Positions 55,281-63,752 are shown, counted from the first letter of the stretch. The stretch: 64,000 nt of DNA from CAVUCE01 sp963739985 (GCA_963739985.1 CAVUCE010000022.1:248001-312000), one strand, 5' to 3'. Numbers and translations: made by a program. Notes: generated by a model from the sequence alone, not told the origin.

Positions 55281-57676
55281 TTGGGAACCTACTAATTACA
55301 GCAGCTATTATAACCGGAATTTTTACGGTTATAATGTATTACTATACTTTTAAGGGATATACTAATACACTTGTACTTGCACGAAGCGGGTTTTATCTGA
55401 TGGCAGCTTTTATTACCGCGGCGAGTGCATTTTTACTTTACCTAATTCTCACACATCAGTATCAATATAATTATGTGTTTGAATACAGCGGCGGTAATCT
55501 TTCTTTCGGATTGCTGCTCTCCACTTTCTATGCCGGCCAGGAAGGAAGTTTTTTATTTTGGCTTTTAGTCGCCGCTTTAACGGGAATATTTTTAATAAAA
55601 AGCCTTTCGGACGATACTGCACAGGAATCGTCATTTATGATGGTGTATACTCTGGTTGCAGTGTTCCTGGCTTTTCTTATCAGTCCGTTATTAAAAAATC
55701 CATTCTCATTTATTTGGGCGGAACCCAATTATCTTCAGCTAAAATATTTTAATGCTTCCTATCTAGGATTTGCGGAGATTAGGCATTTTATAGTCGCCAA
55801 TAATAACGGTGAACAATTTTTAAAATTCGGCCCCGATCTAAAAGCAATGTTATCAGGGTTGAACATTCCGATACAGGACTTTATAATTGCGGGTAAAGGA
55901 TTAAATCCGCTTCTGCAAAATTTCTGGATGCAAATTCATCCTCCCCTGCTTTTTGTGGGATTCGCAATGGCTGCCATTCCTTATTCGTTTGCAATGTCTG
56001 CTATAATTAGAAAAGATTACAAAAGCTGGGTCAACAAATCATTACCCTGGCTATCTGTTTCAATGTCAGTGCTGGGATTGGCAATAATGATTGGCGGCTA
56101 TTGGGCTTACGGCGTTCTCGGCTGGGGTGGATTCTGGGGATGGGATCCGGTAGAAAATTCGAGCTTAGTTCCCTGGATTATCGGAGTAGCATTACTTCAT
56201 ACTTTGATTATTCAAAAGAACACGCAGTCCAAGGAAAATTTAGGAAAATACATAAGGACAAATCTCGTACTATCAATTTTAACCTTTGTGTTTATTATCT
56301 ACAGCACTTTCTTGACAAGAAGCGGTATTCTATCGAATGCCTCGGTACATTCTTTTGCTGCACCGGGAATGACCGCTTATGTTTTCCTGCTGGGATTTAT
56401 TCTTACTTTTACAATTCTCGGCATCGGAGGTGTCGTCTTAAGGTGGAAAGATTTGCGTAATGCCGCTCCGACGAATGAGTCCTTCTTCAGCAGGGAGAAC
56501 GGTTTGCTTTACGGCTCCGCAATTCTGCTCGGCTCGGCGCTTATAATTATTGTAGGCACTTCGGCACCCATTTTCGGGAGTGCGGTAGAGACAAGTTTCT
56601 ATAATGACATAAATTTCCCCCTGGCAATTTTGATAACGTTTATGATTGCATTCAGTCTAATATTAAGGTGGAGATCGACGCCGAAAAACGAGATAATAAA
56701 AGGAGCCGGTATACATCTTCTTATTTCCTTAGTGGTAACCGCAGCAATTGCAATTGCCGCCGGAATGACATCAGTATATTTTATAATTTTTACTTTAACA
56801 TCTTCGTTCACAATAGTCACAAACCTAAGAGTAATAATTAAGAACCTGAAGATAAGTTATTTATTGACCGGCGGACAATTGGCTCATATTGGTGTGGGAC
56901 TCTTCCTGCTCGGTGTTTTATTATCCGGTAATTTTTCAAAATCGCAGGAACTCGTTCTGCCCAAAGGGAAAGAAGTTCAGGCGTTAGATCATACATTCAA
57001 ATTCACCGGATATCATCAGATCGAAAAAAGCAATAAGTATGCATTTAATGTTGAAATAAAAAAGGGTGATAAAATAATAAATACAACACCGGTTATGTTT
57101 ATATCCGATTTTAACAACAATCTTATGAAAGAACCGGATATTATTCCGGGATTGGGAAAAGATTATTATATATCTCCGATCGAGTACAACGAGAATGCGG
57201 GGAAAAATAGTAATAACGGCAAAAGTGTTGTGTTAAAAAAAGGCGAATCATTTGAATTTGAGGACGCAAAAATTACGTTTACCAAATTCTTAATGCCGGG
57301 CAGTTCATCCGATAACAAGATGAACGGGGGTAAGTTTGAAATGGGCGCTGAACTGAAAGTTGAATACAAAGGCGAAAATTATACGGTTGAACCTGCTATT
57401 CAATTTTCTAATGATAAACAGGAACCTGTTCCTAAAACTTTTGTGCCGGCAAATATGAAATTTGAATTAACACACCTTGACGCGTCAGGAACGATTAATC
57501 TGAATGTTTCAAAATTGAGCGGCAAAACGGAAATAAGTAATGAACCTCAGCAAGTACTAACAATCGAAGCAAGCATAAAACAAAATATGGATCTCGTTTG
57601 GTTCGGAGTAGTTTTTATTACACTGGGATTAGTTATAGCCGCTTTTAGACGTAAACGCGAGCAAGCAATTTTATAA
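55277..57676 (+). CDS. ccmF: CcmF/NrfE-type cytochrome c assembly protein
   Basis: A large membrane protein of the heme-handling family that attaches heme to apocytochromes c. About 15 membrane helices are visible. QIHPPLLFVGFA holds a heme-ligand His, GGFWGWDPVENSSLVPW is the tryptophan-rich heme motif, and FLTRSGILSNASVHSF and GGQLAHIGVGLFLLG are further family blocks. An unusually long soluble domain (about 570-770) precedes the last helix; the total is 799, against about 650 in proteobacteria. No other ccm gene is near. The gene is visibly richer in G+C than its neighbours. It sits in a copper island, perhaps because copper harms heme insertion. Confidence 0.88.
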   Translation: MIGNLLITAAIITGIFTVIMYYYTFKGYTNTLVLARSGFYLMAAFITAASAFLLYLILTHQYQYNYVFEYSGGNLSFGLLLSTFYAGQEGSFLFWLLVAALTGIFLIKSLSDDTAQESSFMMVYTLVAVFLAFLISPLLKNPFSFIWAEPNYLQLKYFNASYLGFAEIRHFIVANNNGEQFLKFGPDLKAMLSGLNIPIQDFIIAGKGLNPLLQNFWMQIHPPLLFVGFAMAAIPYSFAMSAIIRKDYKSWVNKSLPWLSVSMSVLGLAIMIGGYWAYGVLGWGGFWGWDPVENSSLVPWIIGVALLHTLIIQKNTQSKENLGKYIRTNLVLSILTFVFIIYSTFLTRSGILSNASVHSFAAPGMTAYVFLLGFILTFTILGIGGVVLRWKDLRNAAPTNESFFSRENGLLYGSAILLGSALIIIVGTSAPIFGSAVETSFYNDINFPLAILITFMIAFSLILRWRSTPKNEIIKGAGIHLLISLVVTAAIAIAAGMTSVYFIIFTLTSSFTIVTNLRVIIKNLKISYLLTGGQLAHIGVGLFLLGVLLSGNFSKSQELVLPKGKEVQALDHTFKFTGYHQIEKSNKYAFNVEIKKGDKIINTTPVMFISDFNNNLMKEPDIIPGLGKDYYISPIEYNENAGKNSNNGKSVVLKKGESFEFEDAKITFTKFLMPGSSSDNKMNGGKFEMGAELKVEYKGENYTVEPAIQFSNDKQEPVPKTFVPANMKFELTHLDASGTINLNVSKLSGKTEISNEPQQVLTIEASIKQNMDLVWFGVVFITLGLVIAAFRRKREQAIL

Positions 57677-57862
57677 CATTATAAAAAGTAGATTCAACAC
57701 AGATGTGTGCATATGATTACGGTACAGTAATCTAAAAATAATATACAATAAAATACAAATCATGTAACGAAAAGTGAGGTGTTATTTTATATATTGTCTT
57801 TAGCCTAAGTAGGGTTAAAAGATAATATGTTTAACAATTTAATGAGATTGGAGAATGTAAAA

Positions 57863-58315
57863 ATGAAAGCTAAAGTTTTTATCCTAGCTATATTTTTTTC
57901 CTTTGTCGCAGTATCCGTATTTGCACAAAATAAATCATTTGATAAAATGATGCAGAATAAACAAACCAGGCAGGAAATGATGAACTATATGCTCAGTCAT
58001 CACGAATATATGCAAAAGTTTATGAATGAAATGATGAATAATAAAAAGAGCAGTAATACTTTCATGCAGGAAATGATGAGTAATCCAACTGTAATGAGTG
58101 AGTTTATGGATATGATGATGAGTAATAAAAATTATTCCGGTATGATGATGCAGCACATGTTTAATAAAGCAAATCAAGATTCAGCATTTTTTAATCGAAT
58201 GTACAGTATGATGTCGCAATACGGAAACATGATGAACATGATGCACGGTATGAACGGTCATCATGGAATGATGGGAGGCGGTATGATGGGTGGACAAAAT
58301 AATGGACCAAATTAA
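57863..58315 (+). CDS. Methionine- and histidine-rich exported protein
   Basis: A 150-residue protein with a signal peptide (ending VSVFAQ) and a mature part of about 129 residues, roughly 33 of them Met and six His, but no Cys. Met pairs recur in repeats of 14 residues (FMNEMMNN, FMQEMMSN, FMDMMMSN), and the end is Gly/Met/His-rich (GHHGMMGGGMMGG). Such composition binds Cu(I) and Ag(I) in CusF-, PcoE- and CopM-like proteins; this one matches none that I recognise. A frame from 57827 is open, but GGAG places the start at ATG 57863. It ends at a strong terminator. Confidence 0.75.
   Translation: MKAKVFILAIFFSFVAVSVFAQNKSFDKMMQNKQTRQEMMNYMLSHHEYMQKFMNEMMNNKKSSNTFMQEMMSNPTVMSEFMDMMMSNKNYSGMMMQHMFNKANQDSAFFNRMYSMMSQYGNMMNMMHGMNGHHGMMGGGMMGGQNNGPN
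58019..58144 (+). repeat. Three 42-bp tandem coding repeats (Met-rich)
   Basis: Units 58019-58060, 58061-58102 and 58103-58144 each begin TTYATGVAK-like sequence and encode FM-x-(E/M)-MM-(N/S)-N plus a variable half. The first halves are well conserved and the second halves diverged. They lie inside the Met-rich gene. Confidence 0.7.
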
Positions 58316-58365
58316 AGAAGATTTTATATCTCCCGAATACAGAATAATTCATATTTAGAATACAC

Positions 58366-58421
58366 AGATCGGAGAGTAAAATGAAGCTAATAAAACATTT
58401 TATGTCTCCGATCTTATTTTT
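58366..58421 (+). terminator. Terminator of the Met-rich gene
   Basis: A perfect 10-bp stem, AGATCGGAGA (58366-58375) with TCTCCGATCT (58405-58414), with an inner TAAAATG/CATTTTA stem and a T tract (TTATTTTT) after it. Confidence 0.85.
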
Positions 58422-58530
58422 AACTATTTATACATAGAAATTTTTAATATTAAAGAATCTTTTACATCTTAAATTTTTTAACGTTTTAAAACAGCATCAA
58501 GGAAATACAGTAATAACCAATGGGAATGCT

Positions 58531-58772
58531 ATGGAAAATAAAAGCAACAATGAAAATCACGCGAGCAAGAAAATCATAACCGACATAATATTCATGAACA
58601 TAAGCATAATGAACAACATTCTCACCATGATCACCTTACAATGATGATTGCCGATTTCAGGAAACGTTTCTGGGTTTCAATAATAATAACAATTCCAATA
58701 CTCTTCCTCTCCCCAACGATTCAAAGTTTTCTCGGAATTAAAAGTTTGGCATTTATGAGAATTAAAAAATAA
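58531..58772 (+). pseudogene. copB: Relic of a CopB-type copper-transporting P-type ATPase, N-terminus
   Basis: An ATG at 58531 starts MENKSNNENHASK; after a one-base frameshift near 58569 the sequence becomes His-rich (ENHNRHNIHEHKHNEQ, then HSHHDH) followed by MMIADFRKRFWVSIIIT and IPILFLSPTIQSFLG, the usual N-terminal tail and first membrane helix of CopB-type Cu/Ag ATPases. It then ends within a few residues in TAA at 58770-58772. The rest of the roughly 700-residue pump, including the phosphorylation site, is missing, so this is a truncated and frameshifted relic. Confidence 0.75.
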
Positions 58773-58920
58773 TTTTAGAAGCTTTACATTAAGTGACATT
58801 CGTAATAAAGGTCAATATAAAATAGTCTTTGCCGGTTCTAGTTTAGCAAGCGGTGTTTATTTTTACGTTTTGAGAACGGAAAACTTTTCGACGACTAAAA
58901 AATTAATACTCCTCAAATAA
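58759..58920 (+). pseudogene. Relic of a type IX secretion C-terminal sorting domain
   Basis: The frame ending in TAA at 58918-58920 reads GQYKIVFAGSSLASGVYFY then VLRTENFSTTKKLILLK, matching the end of the Por/T9SS type A sorting domain (usual pattern: LxSGVYFYRL...TKKMxLLK). Upstream the frame is closed by TGA at 58756-58758, and no cargo protein precedes it. So it is the tail of a lost secreted protein, joined next to the copB relic by a deletion. Confidence 0.72.
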
Positions 58921-58992
58921 AATGTTTCTCGTATACAGAAATATTTTTTGTATATATTGTGAGTAAAATTCTTAATAAAATCACAGGGCAAA

Positions 58993-59352
58993 ATGATAAA
59001 GAAAAATATTTTCTTAATGCTTATTATCTCACTTTTTAGTCTAAGTACATTTTTCTTAGATCTTGGCTGCAAAAATAATTACGACAATTCTAAGCAAACT
59101 GGAAACTCAGTAATGAATAACGAAAATCACATGAGTATGAGTCCGGCGAAAGTAGATTCATCAATAATTCGCAAACCAGGCGTTGATGTTTCGATGATCG
59201 ATGTGAACAAAGATGATTCTGTTTATCAATGTCCGATGGATTACAATGTTATTTCGGATGAAGCAGGTCTTTGCCCTTCTTGTGGAATGAATTTAGAAAA
59301 AGTATCGGTTAAGGACGCTTCAAAAAATGTGAAAGCATATTTCAGCGAATAA
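58993..59352 (+). CDS. Small exported protein with HMBD-type metal-binding module
   Basis: A 119-residue protein. A signal sequence ends FLDLGC (Cys26), possibly a lipidation site, though Asp at -3 makes the lipobox imperfect. A Met/His stretch (NENHMSMSP) leads to one module: IIRKPGVDVSMIDVNKDD, then VYQCPMDYNVISDEAG, then CPSCGM (Cys80, Cys94, Cys97). Unlike the copies in CusB and the two-module protein, this one keeps the first CPM motif of ordinary HMBD domains. It stands after the relics and before the HMA-like gene, and probably binds Cu or Ag in the periplasm. Confidence 0.75.
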   Translation: MIKKNIFLMLIISLFSLSTFFLDLGCKNNYDNSKQTGNSVMNNENHMSMSPAKVDSSIIRKPGVDVSMIDVNKDDSVYQCPMDYNVISDEAGLCPSCGMNLEKVSVKDASKNVKAYFSE

Positions 59353-59536
59353 ATATTTTCGGAAAAGTTGTCACAATTGCACAGTCTCTTTTTCAGAATC
59401 TTATTAATTGCTTTTGAGGCAACCTCGTATTTTTATAATATGTGACTTAAATCCATATTTTTGATGCATCGTTATTCTTAACTTGAAATTGTTTTGTGAT
59501 GTTCTAAAATTTAGGAATAAAAATAAGATATTTATT

Positions 59537-59800
59537 ATGAACACGTTCAGATTTGAAACAAACATAATAAGTCAGGAAGCTGTAAATAAATTAAAGTCTA
59601 AATTTGAGGAATTTAATACAATAACTGATTGGAAGATTAATATTAAAGATCCTCAAAGAATTCTAACTGTTACATCTAGCGACATGAACTCATTAGACAT
59701 AATGAAATTAGTTCAAAAAGCAGGATTTAGAAGTAACGAGTTAAAACCTTTTTGGAAAAAGACACTTAAAAAACTTTTTACGAAAGATTGCTGCAGCTAA
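59537..59800 (+). CDS. HMA-fold-like protein lacking the CxxC
   Basis: An 87-residue protein whose pattern FRFETNIISQEAVNKLK ... DWKINIKDPQRILTVTS ... LDIMKLVQKAGFRSNEL follows the beta-alpha-beta-beta-alpha-beta order of copper chaperones (HMA domain). The metal-binding GMxCxxC of the first loop is replaced by IISQEAV, but two Cys stand at the C-terminus (DCCS). It cannot bind copper in the usual way. The frame opens at 59483, but the HMA-like start MNTFRFET fits ATG 59537; the ribosome binding site is poor. Confidence 0.6.
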   Translation: MNTFRFETNIISQEAVNKLKSKFEEFNTITDWKINIKDPQRILTVTSSDMNSLDIMKLVQKAGFRSNELKPFWKKTLKKLFTKDCCS

Positions 59801-59917
59801 ATATAAAACTGATTTTGTTGTTTGAAATATATTTGTGAAAATAATTGTAGCATTTATATAATTACATATTTACTTTTATTTGTTACTTAATTATTAACAT
59901 TATTCATAGGGGGAAAA

Positions 59918-60148
59918 ATGTTTAATGACATGTTTTGGGGAGGCATGTGGTTCAATAATATATTTTGGCTTGTTATTATTGGAGTAGTAGTTTGGTTAAT
60001 TGTTAATTCAAGAAATTCAAGTCATAACAAATCATCCGCTAATAAGAATTTTTCACAAACACCGATTGAGATCTTAAAATTAAGATATGCTAAAGGAGAA
60101 ATTACAAAAGAAGAGTTCGAAATTATGAAGAAAGACTTGACTGAATAA
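59918..60148 (+). CDS. SHOCT-domain small membrane protein
   Basis: A 76-residue protein: an aromatic N-terminus and one membrane helix (about 12-30, NIFWLVIIGVVVWLIV), a Ser/Asn/Lys linker and a C-terminal SHOCT motif (PIEILKLRYAKGEITKEEFE). The ribosome binding site AGGGGGA is strong. SHOCT proteins of this shape are common in heavy-metal and stress regions; the function is unknown. It closes the copper island on the plus strand. Confidence 0.85.
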   Translation: MFNDMFWGGMWFNNIFWLVIIGVVVWLIVNSRNSSHNKSSANKNFSQTPIEILKLRYAKGEITKEEFEIMKKDLTE

Positions 60149-60153
60149 TATTT

Positions 60154-60196
60154 TTAGTAATGCTTATGTCAGTAGAAAGGAAATAAGCATTACTAA
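60154..60196. terminator. Perfect 14-bp inverted repeat between convergent genes
   Basis: TTAGTAATGCTTAT (60154-60167) pairs without mismatch with ATAAGCATTACTAA (60183-60196), loop 15 bases. It lies just past the SHOCT stop and before the end of the next, convergent gene. T runs on either side are weak, so a bidirectional terminator is likely but not certain. Confidence 0.55.
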
Positions 60197-60216
60197 ATAC
60201 TAAATTTGTTTAATAT

Positions 60217-60450
60217 TCAAAATGATGATAAAAGATATTTATATTTAGGGTCTTTAATTTTCTTCAAAAAATTCTCAGCTTTTGCATCCTCACCTCTGAG
60301 AAGAAAAAGGTGGTATAAATCAGCGTTGCTTTTATCTGTATCTACTTTTGATAAATATAATTCTTTGTTTCTAATAACCCTGCTCGGAATGAATGAATTG
60401 AGAACTTCAATTTCAATTCCGGTTACGTGATAATCAAAGATTGTTTCCAT
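60217..60450 (-). CDS. Small unknown protein
   Basis: A 77-residue soluble protein, not recognised. It starts METIFDYHVTGIEIE, has no Cys, and ends in a Lys-rich helix (KAENFLKKIKDPKYKYLL). AGAAAGGTGAG lies before ATG 60450 and is a convincing ribosome binding site, which is the main reason to believe the gene. The GTG three codons upstream lies inside that site and is less likely. It is convergent with the SHOCT gene. Confidence 0.55.
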   Translation of the reverse strand: METIFDYHVTGIEIEVLNSFIPSRVIRNKELYLSKVDTDKSNADLYHLFLLRGEDAKAENFLKKIKDPKYKYLLSSF

Positions 60451-60459
60451 TATTCTCAC

Positions 60460-60846
60460 CTTTCTAAATTGGTTACAAATTGATAATAGAGTTTACTATT
60501 TTATTAAATAAAAATATTTTACAGGTACAAAATATTCTTAAAGAATAGTAAAAATCATTATAATTGTTTCCTCAAAATTTCTATGCATACTATAAGTAAT
60601 TTAACGAACAATATCCAGTCATATTAAAAATATTTACCTTCAAGCACATTTGCCTTAATAAATTAGGCAAAGTCACCATTTTCTACCCTATATTTACGAA
60701 ACAAATTAAAATCTAAAACGTCAAAATATTTTAAGTATTTAATAATTGTTACTTACAAATAGTGAATTTTCTCATTAGCTTTTGATAATTATTTTTGGTA
60801 TAATAATCTAAAACCTTACCTATTTTATTTCGTTCAGGGGAACCGA
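60460..60846. other. Intergenic stretch, no gene seen
   Basis: About 390 AT-rich bases between divergent genes. One 7-bp hairpin (TTTGCCT at 60649-60655 with AGGCAAA at 60665-60671) has no T tract. No ORF with a ribosome binding site is visible. Confidence 0.5.
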
Positions 60847-61503
60847 TTGAAAACTAGTTTGTCATTAGAAAATGTTATTCAATTGTTTTATGAATACTCA
60901 TCGTCTGTATGGCCTAGCCAATTTCTATTCTATTTACTTGCCGGTTTAATTATTTATCTATCTCTAAATCAATATAAATATTCTAGCATTATAATAAATA
61001 GTGGTTTAGCTTTTTTTTGGTTGTGGACAGGAAGCATTTATTATTTTCTTTTCTATTCAGAATTAAGTCACCTCGGTTATGCAATTGGTTCTGTCTTTAT
61101 GATGGAAGGAATCTTTTTTATTGTATTCGGCGTTTCTAAAAAATGGATTACTTATAAATTCGAAAAAAACTTTACAGGGTTTCTCGGTATAGGTTTGATA
61201 CTTTACAGCTGCATAATTTATCCGTTGATGGGCTTATTCTTTGAAAGAAGTTACGCATATTTATTATCATTTATACTCCCCGTCCCAATAACAATATTTA
61301 CATTTGGAATGTTTTTGTTTTCCGAACGCAAATTGCCCTTTTTCTTCGTCGTAATTCCTTTTATTTGGGCAATACTCAGTTTTTATTCATCAGTAAAATT
61401 TTGGCTTATTGAAGATATGTTTTTAATTATTGTAGCTGTGGTTAGTTTGTTTATCATAACGAAAAAAGAAGACTCAAGGCAGAAGAACATCAATCTAATT
61501 TAA
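60847..61503 (+). CDS. DUF6064-like membrane protein
   Basis: A 218-residue protein with six or seven membrane segments. The beginning NVIQLFYEYSSSVWPSQ and the block LAFFWLWTGSIYYFLFYSE resemble DUF6064 proteins, which have no known function. The start is TTG with AGGGGA at good distance. It is not part of an evident operon and converges on the histidine kinase gene. Confidence 0.7.
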   Translation: MKTSLSLENVIQLFYEYSSSVWPSQFLFYLLAGLIIYLSLNQYKYSSIIINSGLAFFWLWTGSIYYFLFYSELSHLGYAIGSVFMMEGIFFIVFGVSKKWITYKFEKNFTGFLGIGLILYSCIIYPLMGLFFERSYAYLLSFILPVPITIFTFGMFLFSERKLPFFFVVIPFIWAILSFYSSVKFWLIEDMFLIIVAVVSLFIITKKEDSRQKNINLI

Positions 61504-61523
61504 TGATAGATGATGGTAAATAA

Positions 61524-63752
61524 CTAAGATTCTGATAGTGGTAAATTAAATATAAATTTTGTCCCTTTATCTTTTTCACTAAAAACTGAAATTGCTCCGC
61601 CGTTTTTTTCGATTAATTCTTTGCATAGTACCAGACCTAGTCCGTTACCTTTTTCTTTTGAAGTTCCGTAGCGAATCGTATTCTTATCGATCTTAAATAA
61701 ATTTTTTACAGTTTCTTCCTCCATACCAATACCATTATCCGAAATTTCAATTTCAGCATGTGTCAAATTTTTTCTACCAATTATTTTCACAATCCCCTGA
61801 GGATTAGTGAACTTAATAGCGTTGGAAATTAGATTTTGCAGTATAGAGTGAAGCATATTATCATCAGCGTTCACAAAGATATCTTCTCCGGCATCTGTAA
61901 TAAGGTTAATATTTTTCTTTACAGCATTCCCGCTCATCAATTTAATAACAGATTGTATTTCGTCTCTTAATCTTAATTTTTCCGGGCTATATTTTAATCT
62001 TCCAGATTGTAAGCGTGACCACTGTAGCAGATTATCCAGAAGGCTCAACAAATGTTTTGAAGACGTATAAATATTTTCAGAATAAGCTCGAATTTCAGGA
62101 TCTGTTAGTTCATCATATTCATCTACTATTATACTAGAAAAACCTAATATAGAATCAAAAGGGCTTCTTAAATCGTGAGAAATAATTGAGAATAATTTAT
62201 CCTTGCTTGCATTCAATTCAATCAGCTTCTCTTCAGAAACTTTAAGCATCTCGTTGGCTTTTGATAATTCGGATGCTTTTTGTTCAACTTCTATTTTACT
62301 ATTCTGCAATTCCTTAAGATATTGTTGAACTTCATGTTCCGATTCTTTCCTAATCGTAATATCTCTGAAAGAAATAACTCCGGCGGAAACCTCACCTTGT
62401 TCATTTAAGATTGGTCTTGAGTTTACAGAAATCCAGATAATTTTATTGTCCTTATTTGTAAATCCCATAACTGTAAGAGAACAAGCTTTACCATGTCGTA
62501 AGGATATATTTATTGGGAATTCGTCAACTTGGAATTTAGAGAAATCTTCATGAATCATTTCCCAATCTTTATCGAAACTTCCTTTCTTTAACAATTCCTC
62601 TTCGGACTGACCTAAAATTGAAGCAGCGCTTGGGTTAGCGCTTATAATTTGCCCTTCTTTATTATAGAAAATAATTCCCTCTTCAAGAACAGAAATTAAG
62701 GATCGATATCTTAGTTCACTTTCTGTTAAAGCTTTTTCCGCATCTCTCATCTCGGTTACATCTATAGCAGTTGCAATAACACATTTTTCATTCCCAATAT
62801 CTATAAAATCTGTTGATACTAATGCTAAACGATTCTCACCATCAGCCGTAGTAAAATTAAACTCTTCATTATGAATTCCACTATTTTCACCAATCACTTT
62901 CTTAATTTCATTCACATCAAAAAATCTTGTGAATTCTAATTCAGATAAAGTTTTTCCGATTACATTATCTCTCAATAAATTTAATTTTCGCAGAAAAATT
63001 TCATTTACATCAATTATTTTATCATTTTCTAAAGTCGTAATTAAAATTCCAACAGGACTACTATTAAAAGCTTTAGAAAATTTATCTTTTTCAGTAGATA
63101 AAGTTTTTTCAATTTCCTTTAACTCGGTATTATCGCGCTGTAAAAAATATGCGGCAAAAAGAATAATTAAGACAGAACATGTACCACCAAAAGTTAAGAT
63201 GTATTTTATGTTGCGGCTATTATTTTCTAATTCTTTAGATTTTCTTATTAACCTTGCATTTGCAAGAAGCGTAAGTCTATCTATCTCGTTTCTAATATTA
63301 TGAGTTAACCCATTATCTATTTTCTTAGATAAACTTTTTTGCAAAGCCTCTGTTTTACCGGAATTTGGAAATTCGAGATCTTTATTTATCAAAGATATTT
63401 TCTTATTGATCAACGCTTCCAACTTTACAACATCCGGCAACTCTTCAGATTCGTTGCTTAATAGCTGTTGTAGATTGGTAAATTCATCTTTCAATTCAGA
63501 TTTTGATTTTTGGTAAGGCAATACGTACTCTGAATCTCCGGTGTTCAAATATCCTTGCTGAGCTAAATCTGCCTCTATTACATCGGTATTAATTTTTTGA
63601 AGACTCAGTAAAATAGATTGGGCGGTTTCCTCTTGATTTTTGCTCTTAATCAATTGCGAGATACTGATAAAAGTAAAAATTATTATTATGCACAAAACCA
63701 AGAGTGCGGCATAAAAACCAATTGAACTCTTTTTATCGAGAAAATACTTCAT
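61524..63752 (-). CDS. Membrane histidine kinase, CHASE3-PAS-PAS
   Basis: A 742-residue sensor kinase. A first membrane helix (about 12-32), a CHASE3-like helical periplasmic domain (40-180, with LAQQGYLNTGDSEYVLPY) and a second helix (about 187-205) are followed by two PAS domains (near 225-335 and 345-470), a coiled coil, HisKA with the phospho-acceptor in FSIISHDLRSPFDSILGF, and HATPase with N box QNLISNAIKFT, G1 ISDNGIGME and G2 GNGLGLVLCKEL. All kinase boxes are intact. No response regulator is beside it, so it is an orphan in this window. Confidence 0.92.
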   Translation of the reverse strand: MKYFLDKKSSIGFYAALLVLCIIIIFTFISISQLIKSKNQEETAQSILLSLQKINTDVIEADLAQQGYLNTGDSEYVLPYQKSKSELKDEFTNLQQLLSNESEELPDVVKLEALINKKISLINKDLEFPNSGKTEALQKSLSKKIDNGLTHNIRNEIDRLTLLANARLIRKSKELENNSRNIKYILTFGGTCSVLIILFAAYFLQRDNTELKEIEKTLSTEKDKFSKAFNSSPVGILITTLENDKIIDVNEIFLRKLNLLRDNVIGKTLSELEFTRFFDVNEIKKVIGENSGIHNEEFNFTTADGENRLALVSTDFIDIGNEKCVIATAIDVTEMRDAEKALTESELRYRSLISVLEEGIIFYNKEGQIISANPSAASILGQSEEELLKKGSFDKDWEMIHEDFSKFQVDEFPINISLRHGKACSLTVMGFTNKDNKIIWISVNSRPILNEQGEVSAGVISFRDITIRKESEHEVQQYLKELQNSKIEVEQKASELSKANEMLKVSEEKLIELNASKDKLFSIISHDLRSPFDSILGFSSIIVDEYDELTDPEIRAYSENIYTSSKHLLSLLDNLLQWSRLQSGRLKYSPEKLRLRDEIQSVIKLMSGNAVKKNINLITDAGEDIFVNADDNMLHSILQNLISNAIKFTNPQGIVKIIGRKNLTHAEIEISDNGIGMEEETVKNLFKIDKNTIRYGTSKEKGNGLGLVLCKELIEKNGGAISVFSEKDKGTKFIFNLPLSES

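Noticed and set aside
58381..58437. 18-codon ORF with GGAG upstream (MKLIKHFMSPILFL...)
   Set aside because: It lies inside the terminator hairpin of the Met-rich gene, and its ribosome binding site is one arm of that stem. Possibly the start of a lost gene, but not supported as a real one.
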